From Amycolatopsis tucumanensis (GTDB lineage: Bacteria; Actinomycetota; Actinomycetes; Mycobacteriales; Pseudonocardiaceae), in contig NZ_JAKGSD010000006.1 in the NCBI RefSeq assembly GCF_021654135.1, forward strand, positions 107,025 through 171,024: a stretch of DNA of 64,000 bases. Reading direction: 5' to 3'. The position numbers and the translations under genes were made by a program. Position 1 is the first letter of the stretch. Every line of letters begins with the position of its first letter. Shown in pieces: positions 10,081-17,935 of the stretch. The notes under the pieces are model-generated. The model had not been told where the DNA came from. It saw nothing but the letters and a program-made list of their open reading frames with translations, and did no database searches.

Positions 10081-10094
10081 ATGGTCTAGACCAT
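10081..10094. promoter_or_regulatory. DasR-responsive element (dre) overlapping the ptsI start codon
   Basis: ATGGTCTAGACCAT is a perfect 14-bp palindrome containing TGGTCTAGACCA, the core of the dre consensus bound by the GntR-family N-acetylglucosamine regulator DasR in Streptomyces. Its last two bases are the first two bases of the ptsI ATG at 10093. DasR control of pts genes is established in Streptomyces; a bound repressor here would block initiation or ribosome access. No dasR gene is in the window. Confidence 0.85.
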
Positions 10095-11724
10095 GTCGGA
10101 AACGAGGCTGTCCGGGGTGCCGGTGAGCCCGGGGCGCGCGAGCGGTCCGGTCGTCGCCGTGGCCGAACCCGCAGGCGCACCCGAGAGCGGGCCCGCGCCG
10201 TCCGATCCGCAGGCCGAGGCTGCGCGGATCGCCCCCGCCGCGCGCGTGGTCGCCGAGCGGCTGGAAGCGCTTGCGGGCCGGGCGTCCGGCGACGCCGCGA
10301 CGATCCTGCTGACCAGCGCGGCGATGGCGGGTGACCCGGCGCTGATCAGCGAGGCGGAACGGTTGGTGGCCGCGGAAGGCAGGCCCGCCGAGCGGGCGGT
10401 GTACGAGGCGGCGAACGGCTTCGCGAAAGCGCTTGCAGCGGCCGGCGGGTACATGGCCGAGCGGGTCCGCGACATCGAGGACATCCGGGACCGCGTGATC
10501 GCGGAGTTGCGGGGTGTCGCACCGCCGGGCGTGCCCGACCTGGCCGGCCCGAGCGTGCTCGTCGCGCGGGACCTGGCGCCTGCCGACACGGCGGGCCTCG
10601 ACCCGGCGCAGGTGCTCGCGCTGGTGACCGAGGAGGGCGGACCGACCAGCCACACCGCGATCCTGGCCCGCTCGCTGGGCATCCCGGCGGTGGTGGCGGT
10701 GCGCGGGGTCCTCGCGCTGGAGGCGGACGCGCTGCTGGTGGACGGCGACACCGGCGTGGTGGAGGTCGTCGCGGCGGACGCCCCGGTGGTCGCCGCGGCA
10801 CGCGAGGGCGCGGCGGAGTGGAACGGCGTCGGCGCGACGGCGGACGACCACCGCGTCAAGGTGCTCGGCAACGTCGGCTCACCCGCGGACGCACGCGCCG
10901 CCGCGGACGCGGGCGCGGAGGGCGTCGGCCTGTTCCGCACGGAGTTCTGCTACCTGGACGCACCGGCCGAGCCGCCGGTCGGCGAGCAGCGTGCCGCGTA
11001 CGCCGCGGTGCTGACGCCGTTCGCGGGGAAACCGGTGGTCGTGCGGACGCTGGACGCGGGCGCCGACAAGCCGCTGGCGTTCCTGTCCCCCGCGGCGGAA
11101 CCGAACCCGGCGCTCGGCGTGCGGGGCCTGCGCGTGGCGTTCGACCGGCCGGACGTGCTGGACCGGCAACTGGAAGCGATCGCGGGCGCCGCCGCGGATT
11201 CGGGCGCCGAGGTGTCGGTGATGGCGCCGATGGTGGCGACGGCCGAGGAGGCGGCGTGGTTCGCCGAGCGCGTGCGGGCGGCGGGGATCGCGCGGGCCGG
11301 GGTGATGATCGAGGTGCCGTCGGCCGCGCTGGCGGCGGAGGAGATCCTGGCCGCGGTCGACTTCGTCTCGGTGGGCACGAACGACCTGGCGCAGTACACC
11401 TTCGCCGCGGACCGGCAGCTGGGCGCGGTGGCGGGCCTGAACGACCCGTGGCAGCCCGCGCTGCTGCGGCTGATCGCGATGATCGGCGCAGCCGCGAAGG
11501 CGAGCGGCAAACCGGCGGGCGTGTGCGGTGAGGCGGCCGCGGATCCCCTGCTGGCCCGCGTGCTCACCGGCCTGGGCATGACGAGCTTGTCGATGAACGC
11601 GAGCGCGATCCGCGCCGTGGGCGCCGGCCTGGCCACGGCCACGCTGGCCGACTGCGAAGCGGCTGCACAGGCCGCGCTCAAGGCCACGACGCCGGCCGAG
11701 GCCCGCGCCGCCGCAAGGGGCTGA
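10093..11724 (+). CDS. ptsI: Phosphoenolpyruvate-protein phosphotransferase (PTS enzyme I)
   Basis: 543 residues, near the usual 555-575. Enzyme I takes phosphate from PEP and passes it to HPr, the first step of PTS sugar uptake, in the cytosol. The active-site His lies in GGPTSHTAILARSLGIPAVV near residue 190. The PEP-binding TIM barrel shows GVGLFRTEFCYL, VVVRTLDAGADKPL, GVRGLR, GVMIEVPSAAL, FVSVGTNDLAQYTFAADR and the catalytic Cys in PAGVCGEAA near 477. The ATG is fixed by the dre palindrome; an upstream in-frame extension is not supported. No ptsH, crr or permease gene is nearby, so it is an orphan EI gene, as in streptomycetes. A GGAGAGGG at 10072 is the likely ribosome site but sits 13 nt away. 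Confidence 0.96.
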   Translation: MSETRLSGVPVSPGRASGPVVAVAEPAGAPESGPAPSDPQAEAARIAPAARVVAERLEALAGRASGDAATILLTSAAMAGDPALISEAERLVAAEGRPAERAVYEAANGFAKALAAAGGYMAERVRDIEDIRDRVIAELRGVAPPGVPDLAGPSVLVARDLAPADTAGLDPAQVLALVTEEGGPTSHTAILARSLGIPAVVAVRGVLALEADALLVDGDTGVVEVVAADAPVVAAAREGAAEWNGVGATADDHRVKVLGNVGSPADARAAADAGAEGVGLFRTEFCYLDAPAEPPVGEQRAAYAAVLTPFAGKPVVVRTLDAGADKPLAFLSPAAEPNPALGVRGLRVAFDRPDVLDRQLEAIAGAAADSGAEVSVMAPMVATAEEAAWFAERVRAAGIARAGVMIEVPSAALAAEEILAAVDFVSVGTNDLAQYTFAADRQLGAVAGLNDPWQPALLRLIAMIGAAAKASGKPAGVCGEAAADPLLARVLTGLGMTSLSMNASAIRAVGAGLATATLADCEAAAQAALKATTPAEARAAARG

Positions 11725-12216
11725 CTGCGGGGGAACTGACGACGCGGCGCTGGCCGGGCGGGGCTGGCTGCGCGGGGCTAACCGTGCGGGGGGGTGAGCC
11801 TCGGTGGCTGACCGTCTGAGGGTTAGCCCGGTGGGCTGACCGTGCGGGGGTTAGCCCCGGTGGGGCTGATTTGCGCTGGGTGTGGGGGTGGCCGCGCGCG
11901 GGGTTGGAGGCGCAGGCGCTTGCGGCGGGCGGCACCGCGAGAGCTCGCGCCCCGCCGCCGGTGGCGCCCCCTTCGGCGCGGTGGCGCCACGGTCTCCGCC
12001 GTAGTCGCTGCCCGCCTGCGGCGCGAACGCCCGCGCGCAGGCGGCGCGAACTCCCGCGCGCAACCGGTGCGAACGCCACGACCACTGGCGCCTACCGGGT
12101 GCCATCAACCCGCCAAAGCGACCCCGCGCCACTGGTGCCCAGCTTCCCCTCCAGGGCGCCGCGCGCCAGGGGTGCCCGTCGCCCGCCGCGCGAACGCCCC
12201 CGGCGCCACCCCGCCG
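11725..12216. other. Non-coding GC-rich gap with tandem hairpin repeats
   Basis: This 492-bp gap between convergent ptsI and the DUF1707 gene has no convincing gene; open frames here are Arg/Pro-rich in all directions. Around 11774-11880 there are three to four imperfect copies of a 27-29 bp unit (GGTGGGCTGACCGTGCGGGG then GTTAGCCC). Copies at 11803-11829 and 11830-11858 each fold as GGGCTGACC / GGTTAGCCC with one G-U pair, so they may serve as terminators of ptsI. A second set of decayed GCGGCGCGAAC-CCCGCGCGCA units lies at about 12019-12065. Confidence 0.6.
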
Positions 12217-12834
12217 CTACAGGCCGAAAATCCCTCGCCGCGGGTGGCGGATCACCAGCGAGCCCCCGTGCAACCGCCCGGCGAACACCAGCCGCGGGTT
12301 GCCCGGCCGGCCGTCCGAACCGGTCTTGTCCTGCAGGGAGCCGTACTTGATCTCGGTGATCGCGTTCAGGTCGACCGCCGCGTGCTCGGGGATGATCACC
12401 TCGACCGAACCCCACTTGCAGTCCAGCTCGACGCGCACCACCGGGCTGCTCACCTGCGCGTCGCTGAAGTCGAGCTTCGTCGAGCCGTACCGGTTGCGAA
12501 CCACGACCTCCGGCGGCACCAGCCAGCGGCCGTTGCGCACCAGCGCCGAGTACTTCGCGTTCAGCTCGAGCCGCTGGTCGGACGAGTACGACGCGGCGGG
12601 CGCGGCCGGGTACACGTCGGGGTGCACCAGCCCGGGCAGGTCCGCGAGCACGGCGTTCAGCTCACCCCGCGTCCGCGCCGCCAGCGCCGTGTCGGTGCGC
12701 TCGGTGAACTCGTCCAGGTCGATCATGCCGCGGCCGATCGCCTTCTGCAGCACCTCGACGACGTGCTCGCGCTCCGCGTCCGACACCCGCAGGTCGCGCG
12801 GGCTCATCGGCTTGGTCCCGGTCTCCTCGCCCAT
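12217..12834 (-). CDS. DUF1707 protein with LiaF-like C-terminal domain
   Basis: 205 residues. Residues about 13-65 (LRVSDAEREHVVEVLQKAIG then GRGMIDLDEFTERTDTALAARTRGEL) are a typical DUF1707 domain, a SHOCT-like region common in actinobacteria. Residues about 110-200 form beta-rich repeats like the cell-wall stress response LiaF/DUF2154 domain (VVRVELDCKWGSVEVIIPEH). It lies 48 bp after the response regulator gene on the same strand, at the end of the AI-2E transporter/kinase/regulator operon, so a part in sensing or output of envelope stress is a reasonable inference. Confidence 0.82.
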   Translation of the reverse strand: MGEETGTKPMSPRDLRVSDAEREHVVEVLQKAIGRGMIDLDEFTERTDTALAARTRGELNAVLADLPGLVHPDVYPAAPAASYSSDQRLELNAKYSALVRNGRWLVPPEVVVRNRYGSTKLDFSDAQVSSPVVRVELDCKWGSVEVIIPEHAAVDLNAITEIKYGSLQDKTGSDGRPGNPRLVFAGRLHGGSLVIRHPRRGIFGL

Positions 12835-12882
12835 GCCACCACGCTACGGCCGCGGACCCCGGGCCGAGATCCGGGAAAATCC

Positions 12883-13527
12883 CTAGTCTTTGTCGAGCCC
12901 GTGCTCGATCGCGTAGCGCGCGAGCTCCACGCGGTTGTGCAGCTGCAGCTTCCGCAGCGTCGACTGCACGTGGTTCTCCACCGTCCGGTGCGACAACACG
13001 AGCCGCTCGGCGATCTGCCGCGCCGTGAGGCCCTTCGCGACCAGCCGCAGGACGTCGGTCTCCCGTTCGGTCAGCCGCGGCGGCGCCACTCCGCCGGCCG
13101 GCGCGTCCGCCATCCGCCGGTACTCGCCCAGCACCAGGCCGGCCAGCCCGGGCGTGAACACCGGGTCGCCCTCCGCGGTCCGGCGCACGGCCTCGACCAG
13201 TTCCCGCACCGACGCCGACTTCACCAGGTACCCGGACGCCCCGGCCTTGACCGCCTCCAGCACGTCGCTGTGCTCGCCGCTGGCCGACAGCACCAGCACC
13301 CGGGTGTCCGGCAGCGACGTGGTGATCTCGCGGGTCGCGTCGACCCCGGACGTGCTGCCCAGGTTCATGTCCATCAGCACCACGTCGGGCCGGACCGCGG
13401 CCGCGATGCGCACCGCGGCGGTGGCGTCCGGCGCGGTCGCCCGCACGTCGAAGCCGTTCTCGGTCAGGTCGCGCGCCACGCCGTCCCGCCAGATCGGGTG
13501 GTCGTCGACGACCATCACGCTGATCAT
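12883..13527 (-). CDS. NarL/LuxR-type response regulator
   Basis: 214 residues. The receiver domain (1-118) has VMVVDDHPIW, phospho-acceptor Asp in VVLMDMN near residue 53, and Lys in GYLVKSA near 103. The C-terminal LuxR HTH (about 145-208) contains LTERETDVLRLVAKGLTARQ and SHRTVENHVQSTLRKL. ATG at 13527 overlaps the kinase TGA by 4 nt (ATGA); a longer frame to 13551 would run back into the kinase and is less likely. It forms a two-component system with the kinase directly upstream. Confidence 0.93.
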   Translation of the reverse strand: MISVMVVDDHPIWRDGVARDLTENGFDVRATAPDATAAVRIAAAVRPDVVLMDMNLGSTSGVDATREITTSLPDTRVLVLSASGEHSDVLEAVKAGASGYLVKSASVRELVEAVRRTAEGDPVFTPGLAGLVLGEYRRMADAPAGGVAPPRLTERETDVLRLVAKGLTARQIAERLVLSHRTVENHVQSTLRKLQLHNRVELARYAIEHGLDKD

Positions 13528-14660
13528 TTCCTCGGCACCCGGATCTCCCATTCGGTCCCCTGCCCTGGCGCGGTCTCCAGGGAGATCGTGCCACCGAGTT
13601 CGGCCACGCGTCCCCGCATCGAGCGAACAACGCCCAACCGGCCCTCACCCTCCGCATCCGCGAGCCGTCCCTCGGGGATGCCCGGACCGTCGTCCCGGAC
13701 GGTCACCACGACCTCGCCACCGACGTCCTCCAGCAGCACCCACGCCTTGGCCGCCGGGCCGGCGTGCTTGTCGACGTTGGACAGGGCCTCGCGGACGACG
13801 GCGACCAGCTCCGCGGTCGTGCGCGACGGCAGGTTCACCTCGCCAGCCGGCGCGGCGACCTGCACCTTCGACGACCCCAGCAGTTGCAGCGCGGCCCGCA
13901 GGTCGGTCTCGCCGGTGCTGTGCCCCCTCGGCCCGGTGGTGACCAGCGCCCGCAGCGCGATCTCCTGCTCACCGGCCAGTTCGGCGAGCTCGGCCGCCTC
14001 CCCGCCCAGCTCGGCGCCGCGCCGCCGGACGCGCGCCAGCACCTGCAGCACGCTGTCGTGGATGTCCCGCGCCAGCCGTTCCCGCTCGGCGTTCGCGACC
14101 TCGGTGCGCAGCGCCTCGGCGAGCACGGCCGCCGACTTGCGGGCGGTGGTCGCGCTCATCCCGATCAGCAGCCCGCTCGCGACCAGCAGCACCCCGTCGC
14201 GCGCCACGTCGAGGGTGAACCCCTGCCGCGCGATCCCCGTCGCGGCCGCGATCACCAGCCCGGCGGCGACACCGCCCACCCCGCCGAAGCGCGTGCCCGC
14301 GGCGACCGGCGCCCCGGCCACCCACACGGTCGTGATCAGCGGCGCCACGGCCGCGTTCTGCGCGTCGGTCAGGATCCACGGCGAGGTCAGCATCAGGGCG
14401 CAGGTGACCAGGACGTCGGCGAGGACGAACCAGCGCCACCGCCACCGCAGCGCCTCCCGCGCGTAGACCAGCGCGGTCGCGACCGTCCACAACGCCATCG
14501 CGCCGAGCACGGTCCAGGCGAGCCACGGTCGCTGGTAGCCGTCGCTGTGCACGATCACCGCACCCAGCGCGAACAGCAGAGTCAGCACGCGCAGGCCGAT
14601 CGTGCCCCACCACAGCGGGGTCGCCGGTTCGCGCGCAGTCGGGCCGAACCGGCGGCTCAC
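13524..14660 (-). CDS. Sensor histidine kinase (MacS/NarX-like HisKA_3)
   Basis: 378 residues. Five to six hydrophobic segments fill residues 18-170, making a membrane-embedded sensor. The HisKA_3 box ERERLARDIHDSVLQVLARV (near 193-212) holds the phosphorylated His. The C-terminal HATPase_c domain includes REALSNVDKHAG (N box), VVVTVRDDGPGIPEG (G1) and GRLGVVRSMRGRVAELGGTI (G2). It overlaps the upstream AI-2E transporter stop and the downstream regulator start by 4 nt each, so the three are translationally coupled. The signal is unknown. Confidence 0.93.
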   Translation of the reverse strand: MSRRFGPTAREPATPLWWGTIGLRVLTLLFALGAVIVHSDGYQRPWLAWTVLGAMALWTVATALVYAREALRWRWRWFVLADVLVTCALMLTSPWILTDAQNAAVAPLITTVWVAGAPVAAGTRFGGVGGVAAGLVIAAATGIARQGFTLDVARDGVLLVASGLLIGMSATTARKSAAVLAEALRTEVANAERERLARDIHDSVLQVLARVRRRGAELGGEAAELAELAGEQEIALRALVTTGPRGHSTGETDLRAALQLLGSSKVQVAAPAGEVNLPSRTTAELVAVVREALSNVDKHAGPAAKAWVLLEDVGGEVVVTVRDDGPGIPEGRLADAEGEGRLGVVRSMRGRVAELGGTISLETAPGQGTEWEIRVPRK

Positions 14661-15835
14661 GACTTGTCCGGTTCGCCGGGCTCCTTGTCCGCCTCCGCGG
14701 GGTCGGCGTTGGGCACGGCTTCGATGTCGTGCAGGACGTCGACCTCGGCCGGGTCCGGGTCGACCTCGTGCAGCAGCGAGCGCACGCCGGCGTTGACGAT
14801 CGACATCAGCGGCACCGCGAGCAGCGCGCCCGGGATGCCGTAGATGACCAGACCCGCGGCGATGCCGAGCACCACGGCCAGCGGGTGCAGCTTGACCGCC
14901 CGGCCGAGCAGCAGCGGCTGCAGGATGTGGCTCTCCAGCTGCATGACCGCGATCAGGATCGCCAGCACGATCAGCGCGGTGACGAAACCCTTGGTGACCA
15001 GCGCGACGAGCACGGCGACCGCGCCGGTGATCACCGCGCCGAAGATCGGGATGAACGCGCCGAGGAACACCAGCGTGGACAGCGGGATCGCGAGCGGGAC
15101 ACCGAGGATCGCCAGCCCGATCCCGACGCCGACCGCGTCCACCACGGCGACCGCGGCGGTGGCACGGACGAACGCGACCAGCGAGGCGAACCCGCGCCGG
15201 CCCGCGACGTCCACCCGGCGCCGGACCCGCTGCGGGATGCCCAGCGTCACCCAGCTCCAGATCTTGTCGCCGCCGGCGAGGAAGAAGATCAGGACGAACA
15301 GCGTCAGCACGAACCCGGTGAGGATCTCGCCGACGGTGGTCGCCGTGGTGAGCGCGCTGTTGGTGAACGCGGCCTGGTTGTCCTGCAGGAACGCGATCGA
15401 GTTGTCCAGGAACTGCTGGATCTGCTCCTGCTTGAGGTGCAGGTCGTTGATCAGCCAGTCGCGGATCTGGTCGAGACTGCTGTTGACCTGGCTGGTCAGC
15501 GCGGGCAGGCCGTCGGTGACGTTGATGACCACGAACGCGAGCAGCCCGCCGAGCACCGCGAGCCCGCCGATCAGCACGATCGCCGTCGCCAGACCACGGG
15601 GCACCCGGATCTGCACCAGCCGCGCCACCGCCGGGGCGAGCAGCGCGGCGAGCAGCAGCGCGATCGCCACCGGGATCACCACGACCGACAGGAAGGCGAG
15701 CAGCCGCAGGATGAGGTAGGCGGCCGCGGCCACCACGAGGAACCGCCAGCTGAACGCGGCGCTGACGCGGAGCCCACGCGGGACGACCGAGTCGTCGCTG
15801 AGGAATCCGTATTTCGGGGGCTGCGGCTCACTCAC
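14657..15835 (-). CDS. AI-2E family transporter (TqsA-like)
   Basis: 392 residues with about eight membrane segments. The family pattern is visible: an N-terminal pair of helices, a long extracytoplasmic helical loop (about 115-165, DGLPALTSQVNSSLDQIRDW), then LSTLVFLGAFIPIFGAVITG and a C-terminal LHPLAVVLGIAAGLVIYGIPG block typical of PF01594. Members export diverse solutes and some act in sodium/proton antiport. The C-terminal 40 residues are acidic and Pro-rich. First gene of the operon with the two-component system; ATGA overlap with the kinase. Confidence 0.9.
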   Translation of the reverse strand: MSEPQPPKYGFLSDDSVVPRGLRVSAAFSWRFLVVAAAAYLILRLLAFLSVVVIPVAIALLLAALLAPAVARLVQIRVPRGLATAIVLIGGLAVLGGLLAFVVINVTDGLPALTSQVNSSLDQIRDWLINDLHLKQEQIQQFLDNSIAFLQDNQAAFTNSALTTATTVGEILTGFVLTLFVLIFFLAGGDKIWSWVTLGIPQRVRRRVDVAGRRGFASLVAFVRATAAVAVVDAVGVGIGLAILGVPLAIPLSTLVFLGAFIPIFGAVITGAVAVLVALVTKGFVTALIVLAILIAVMQLESHILQPLLLGRAVKLHPLAVVLGIAAGLVIYGIPGALLAVPLMSIVNAGVRSLLHEVDPDPAEVDVLHDIEAVPNADPAEADKEPGEPDKS

Positions 15836-16030
15836 GGATCCACCCTATCGAGCCGGACGAATACGGCAGCGCAACTCGCGCAAGCAGCGCCCGGGCCGGC
15901 CATCACACGATCAGGCGCAGTGCCGGCAGCGGGCCAGCGCAGGTTCCGGCGGTATGTCAATCTCGATCAAGATCGACACTGCGTGATCGCGTTGAGCACC
16001 CAGCGCGATGAGGGGAGTGGAAACTTCTCC

Positions 16031-16732
16031 ATGGCGCGACGGACCACGGCCGGGACCACCCCGGTGCGCGTGCTGCTCGGCATCGCCGGGGCGTTCGCGA
16101 TCACGCTGGTGTCCTGGCTCCTCGCCTCGTCGGCGTCGGCTGCCGAGGAGCGGCCGGAGCCGCTGGCCCCGTTGATCGACCTCGTCGGCACGACGACCGA
16201 GCCGGTGCACGAGGTCGTGCGGCAGGTGACCGAGGTGATCGTGCCACCGCTGCGGACCGACCGGATCGTCGCCGACCTGACCGGCACCGCGCCGGTGTTC
16301 CGGGAACCGGCGCGCGCGACCGGCACCGCGAGCACGACCCGGGCGAGCGTCCCGCCACCGGCCGCGCCGGAACGCCGAGCCACGGCGAAGCCGCGGCAAC
16401 CGGAGCCGCGACCGGTCCCGGCGCGCATCACGCCACCCGCGCCACGCGCGGTCGAGCGCGTCGTCACGCCGGTCCGGCTCCCGGAACCGGCACCAGACGC
16501 GGTGCCGGACGGTCCGCGGCCGTCGGAGCCGAGGGAGGAAGCGCCGGAACCGGCGGCTCCGGCACCGCCCGCGAACGGCGTCTGCACGGCTCCGGTGCAC
16601 CCGACGGACACGGCCGGGGCGTGCCCGCCACGTCCGGCGCCACCGCCGGTGCCCGCCGGAATGGCCGACCGGTTCCGTCCCGTTCTCCCTGAATTCATCC
16701 GGGCGGACTGCCCGCAGGTCTCCCCCGACTGA
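16031..16732 (+). CDS. Secreted or membrane-anchored Pro-rich protein, paralogue of 17936-18892
   Basis: 233 residues, not matched to a named family. A hydrophobic segment at 12-37 (VRVLLGIAGAFAITLVSWLL then ASSASA) is a signal peptide or anchor. Residues 45-85 suggest amphipathic helix (VHEVVRQVTEVIVPPL), and the rest is Pro/Arg/Ala-rich with two Cys near 193 and 206. The N-terminal pattern VR-LL-IAGA---T---WLL and the C-terminal PD-stop followed by tgatttccg recur in the gene at 17936, so the two are probably paralogues. It opens a run of five genes for secreted proteins. ATG at 16031 is the first Met ahead of the hydrophobic segment. Confidence 0.65.
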   Translation: MARRTTAGTTPVRVLLGIAGAFAITLVSWLLASSASAAEERPEPLAPLIDLVGTTTEPVHEVVRQVTEVIVPPLRTDRIVADLTGTAPVFREPARATGTASTTRASVPPPAAPERRATAKPRQPEPRPVPARITPPAPRAVERVVTPVRLPEPAPDAVPDGPRPSEPREEAPEPAAPAPPANGVCTAPVHPTDTAGACPPRPAPPPVPAGMADRFRPVLPEFIRADCPQVSPD

Positions 16733-16949
16733 TTTCCGGCGGAATTCGCCGAGACGTTTCCAACTGTTCTCCGTTGTGTCCATTTTCAGCCACTCTGACC
16801 AGCAGTGGAGCGGCTTTTTGTGCTGCCCAGAAACGCTTTCTTCACACTTCTGGGTAGTCGATCTGGTGAATTCTTCCATTCGACGTTTAACGTCATTTGC
16901 GACGGGAGTGCGTGGAACTTCCGGCCGAATGAAGAGGAGTGCACTGACG

Positions 16950-17408
16950 ATGTTCAGCAAATTCCGCAAGACGACGGCGGCGGCGGTGCTGGTGGGGGCC
17001 GGCCTGCTCGCGATGGGTGCCGCCGGGGGAACGGCGTCGGCGGCGACCGGTTCGGAACCGTCCGGCGTGACCTGCCCAGCGCAGGTGCCGTCGCAACCGA
17101 CCGGCGCCGACTACGTCAACGCGTGGAACCAGTCCGGGGCCTGCTTCGGCGCGGGCGCCGCGGGGCTGGTCAGCTCGGCGTGGGCCGGCGCGATCCCGTC
17201 GATCGTGCAGGGGGCGGCCGGGGCCGTCGGCGTCCGTGACGACAGCGGGTTGACCGCTCCGGTGGTCGTGCCGTCGCACCCGACGGGTGCGGATTACGTC
17301 AACGCTTGGAACGAGTCCGGCGCGCTCGCCGGTGCCGGTGCCGCCGGCCTCGTCAGCTCGGCGTGGGCGGGCGCGATCCCGTCCATCGTCCAGGGCGCCC
17401 TCGGATAG
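16950..17408 (+). CDS. Small secreted protein with two copies of an ADYVNAWN module
   Basis: 152 residues. Signal peptide MFSKFRKTTAAAVLVGAGLL to ASA at about 31. The mature part consists of two ~50-residue modules, each with PTGADYVNAWN, a Gly/Ala stretch, then GLVSSAWAGAIPSIVQGA. Module 1 carries two Cys (42 and 65); module 2 has Ala or Leu at the corresponding sites. No known family is recognised; the composition (small, Gly/Ala/Ser, aromatic and hydrophobic) suits a surface-assembling protein. ATG at 16950 follows AGGAG at 16935 by 10 nt. An ATG at 16929 would put the ribosome site inside the gene. A gap of 217 bp that looks more AT-rich than its surroundings precedes it and probably holds the promoter. 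Confidence 0.75.
   Translation: MFSKFRKTTAAAVLVGAGLLAMGAAGGTASAATGSEPSGVTCPAQVPSQPTGADYVNAWNQSGACFGAGAAGLVSSAWAGAIPSIVQGAAGAVGVRDDSGLTAPVVVPSHPTGADYVNAWNESGALAGAGAAGLVSSAWAGAIPSIVQGALG
17251..17406 (+). repeat. Duplicated module, copy A (partner 17537-17692)
   Basis: The second module of the 152-residue protein matches the only module of the next gene with an offset of 286 bp. Positions 17251-17359 are identical to 17537-17645 over 109 bp, and only about five differences occur in the remaining 45 bp. Such identity between separate genes points to recent duplication or ongoing gene conversion. Confidence 0.85.
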
Positions 17409-17448
17409 CGCTTTCACCCACGAACTCACAAACAAAGGAGTGCACGTC

Positions 17449-17694
17449 ATGCGCAAGACCCTGATCCGCGGCGCCGCCGCTTTCGCCATCGCCCTCGGCG
17501 CGTTCGCCTTCGCCGGCACGGCGTCGGCCGACGAGCTGACCGCTCCGGTGGTCGTGCCGTCGCACCCGACGGGTGCGGATTACGTCAACGCTTGGAACGA
17601 GTCCGGCGCGCTCGCCGGTGCCGGTGCCGCCGGCCTCGTCAGCTCTGCCTGGGCGGGCGCGATCCCGTCCATCGTGCAGGGCGCGCTGGGCTGA
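17449..17694 (+). CDS. Small secreted protein with one ADYVNAWN module
   Basis: 81 residues. Signal peptide MRKTLIRGAAAFAIALGAFA to ASA at about 27, leaving a mature protein of about 54 residues that is a single module (DELTAPVVVPSHPTGADYVN and onward to SIVQGALG). It has no Cys. AAAGGAG at 17435 is a good ribosome site. The upstream gene ends 40 bp before and the two are probably cotranscribed. A strong hairpin 9 bp after the stop ends the unit. Mature size is close to that of short chaplins, but the sequence is different; function unknown. Confidence 0.78.
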   Translation: MRKTLIRGAAAFAIALGAFAFAGTASADELTAPVVVPSHPTGADYVNAWNESGALAGAGAAGLVSSAWAGAIPSIVQGALG

Positions 17695-17702
17695 TTTCCC
17701 TT

Positions 17703-17737
17703 GGTGCGCCCAGGATCTCTGGCATCCTGGGCGCACC
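17703..17737 (+). terminator. Strong hairpin after the small secreted protein genes
   Basis: GGTGCGCCCAGGAT (17703-17716) pairs perfectly with ATCCTGGGCGCACC (17724-17737) across a 7-nt loop, a 14-bp stem. There is no T-run, as is common for actinobacterial terminators. Confidence 0.75.
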
Positions 17738-17935
17738 GGCGCCCGGTCACCTCGCGTAAGGCCCGACCACACCCAGTGTTCTTCACACGATCGTGCGATC
17801 AAGTCGTGTCGAAGGTGCGAGGGTCGCCCGGGGTTTGGTTATCTCGACAGCGCAAGCGGTTACCGCATCGATGCGAATACGTTTCGGACACGGTCCGGCG
17901 GGGAAACCGCGATCAACTTTTTCGACAGGAGAACG

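Noticed and set aside
9839..10126. A 95-codon frame upstream of ptsI as a small gene
   Set aside because: It overlaps the ptsI start and dre site in another frame, lacks a ribosome site and has no recognisable protein pattern.
11842..14466. Long plus-strand open frames across 11.8-14.5 kb
   Set aside because: They are antisense to the DUF1707, response regulator and kinase genes, which have clear domains.
16733..16949. Weak stem-loops in the gap before the two-module gene as a riboswitch
   Set aside because: Stems are about 5 bp and do not match a known riboswitch; the AT-richer stretch is more simply a promoter region.
17786..17795. CACGATCGTG palindrome upstream of the 17936 gene as an operator
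   Set aside because: Short palindromes of this GC-rich type are expected by chance, and no regulator or conserved spacing supports it.
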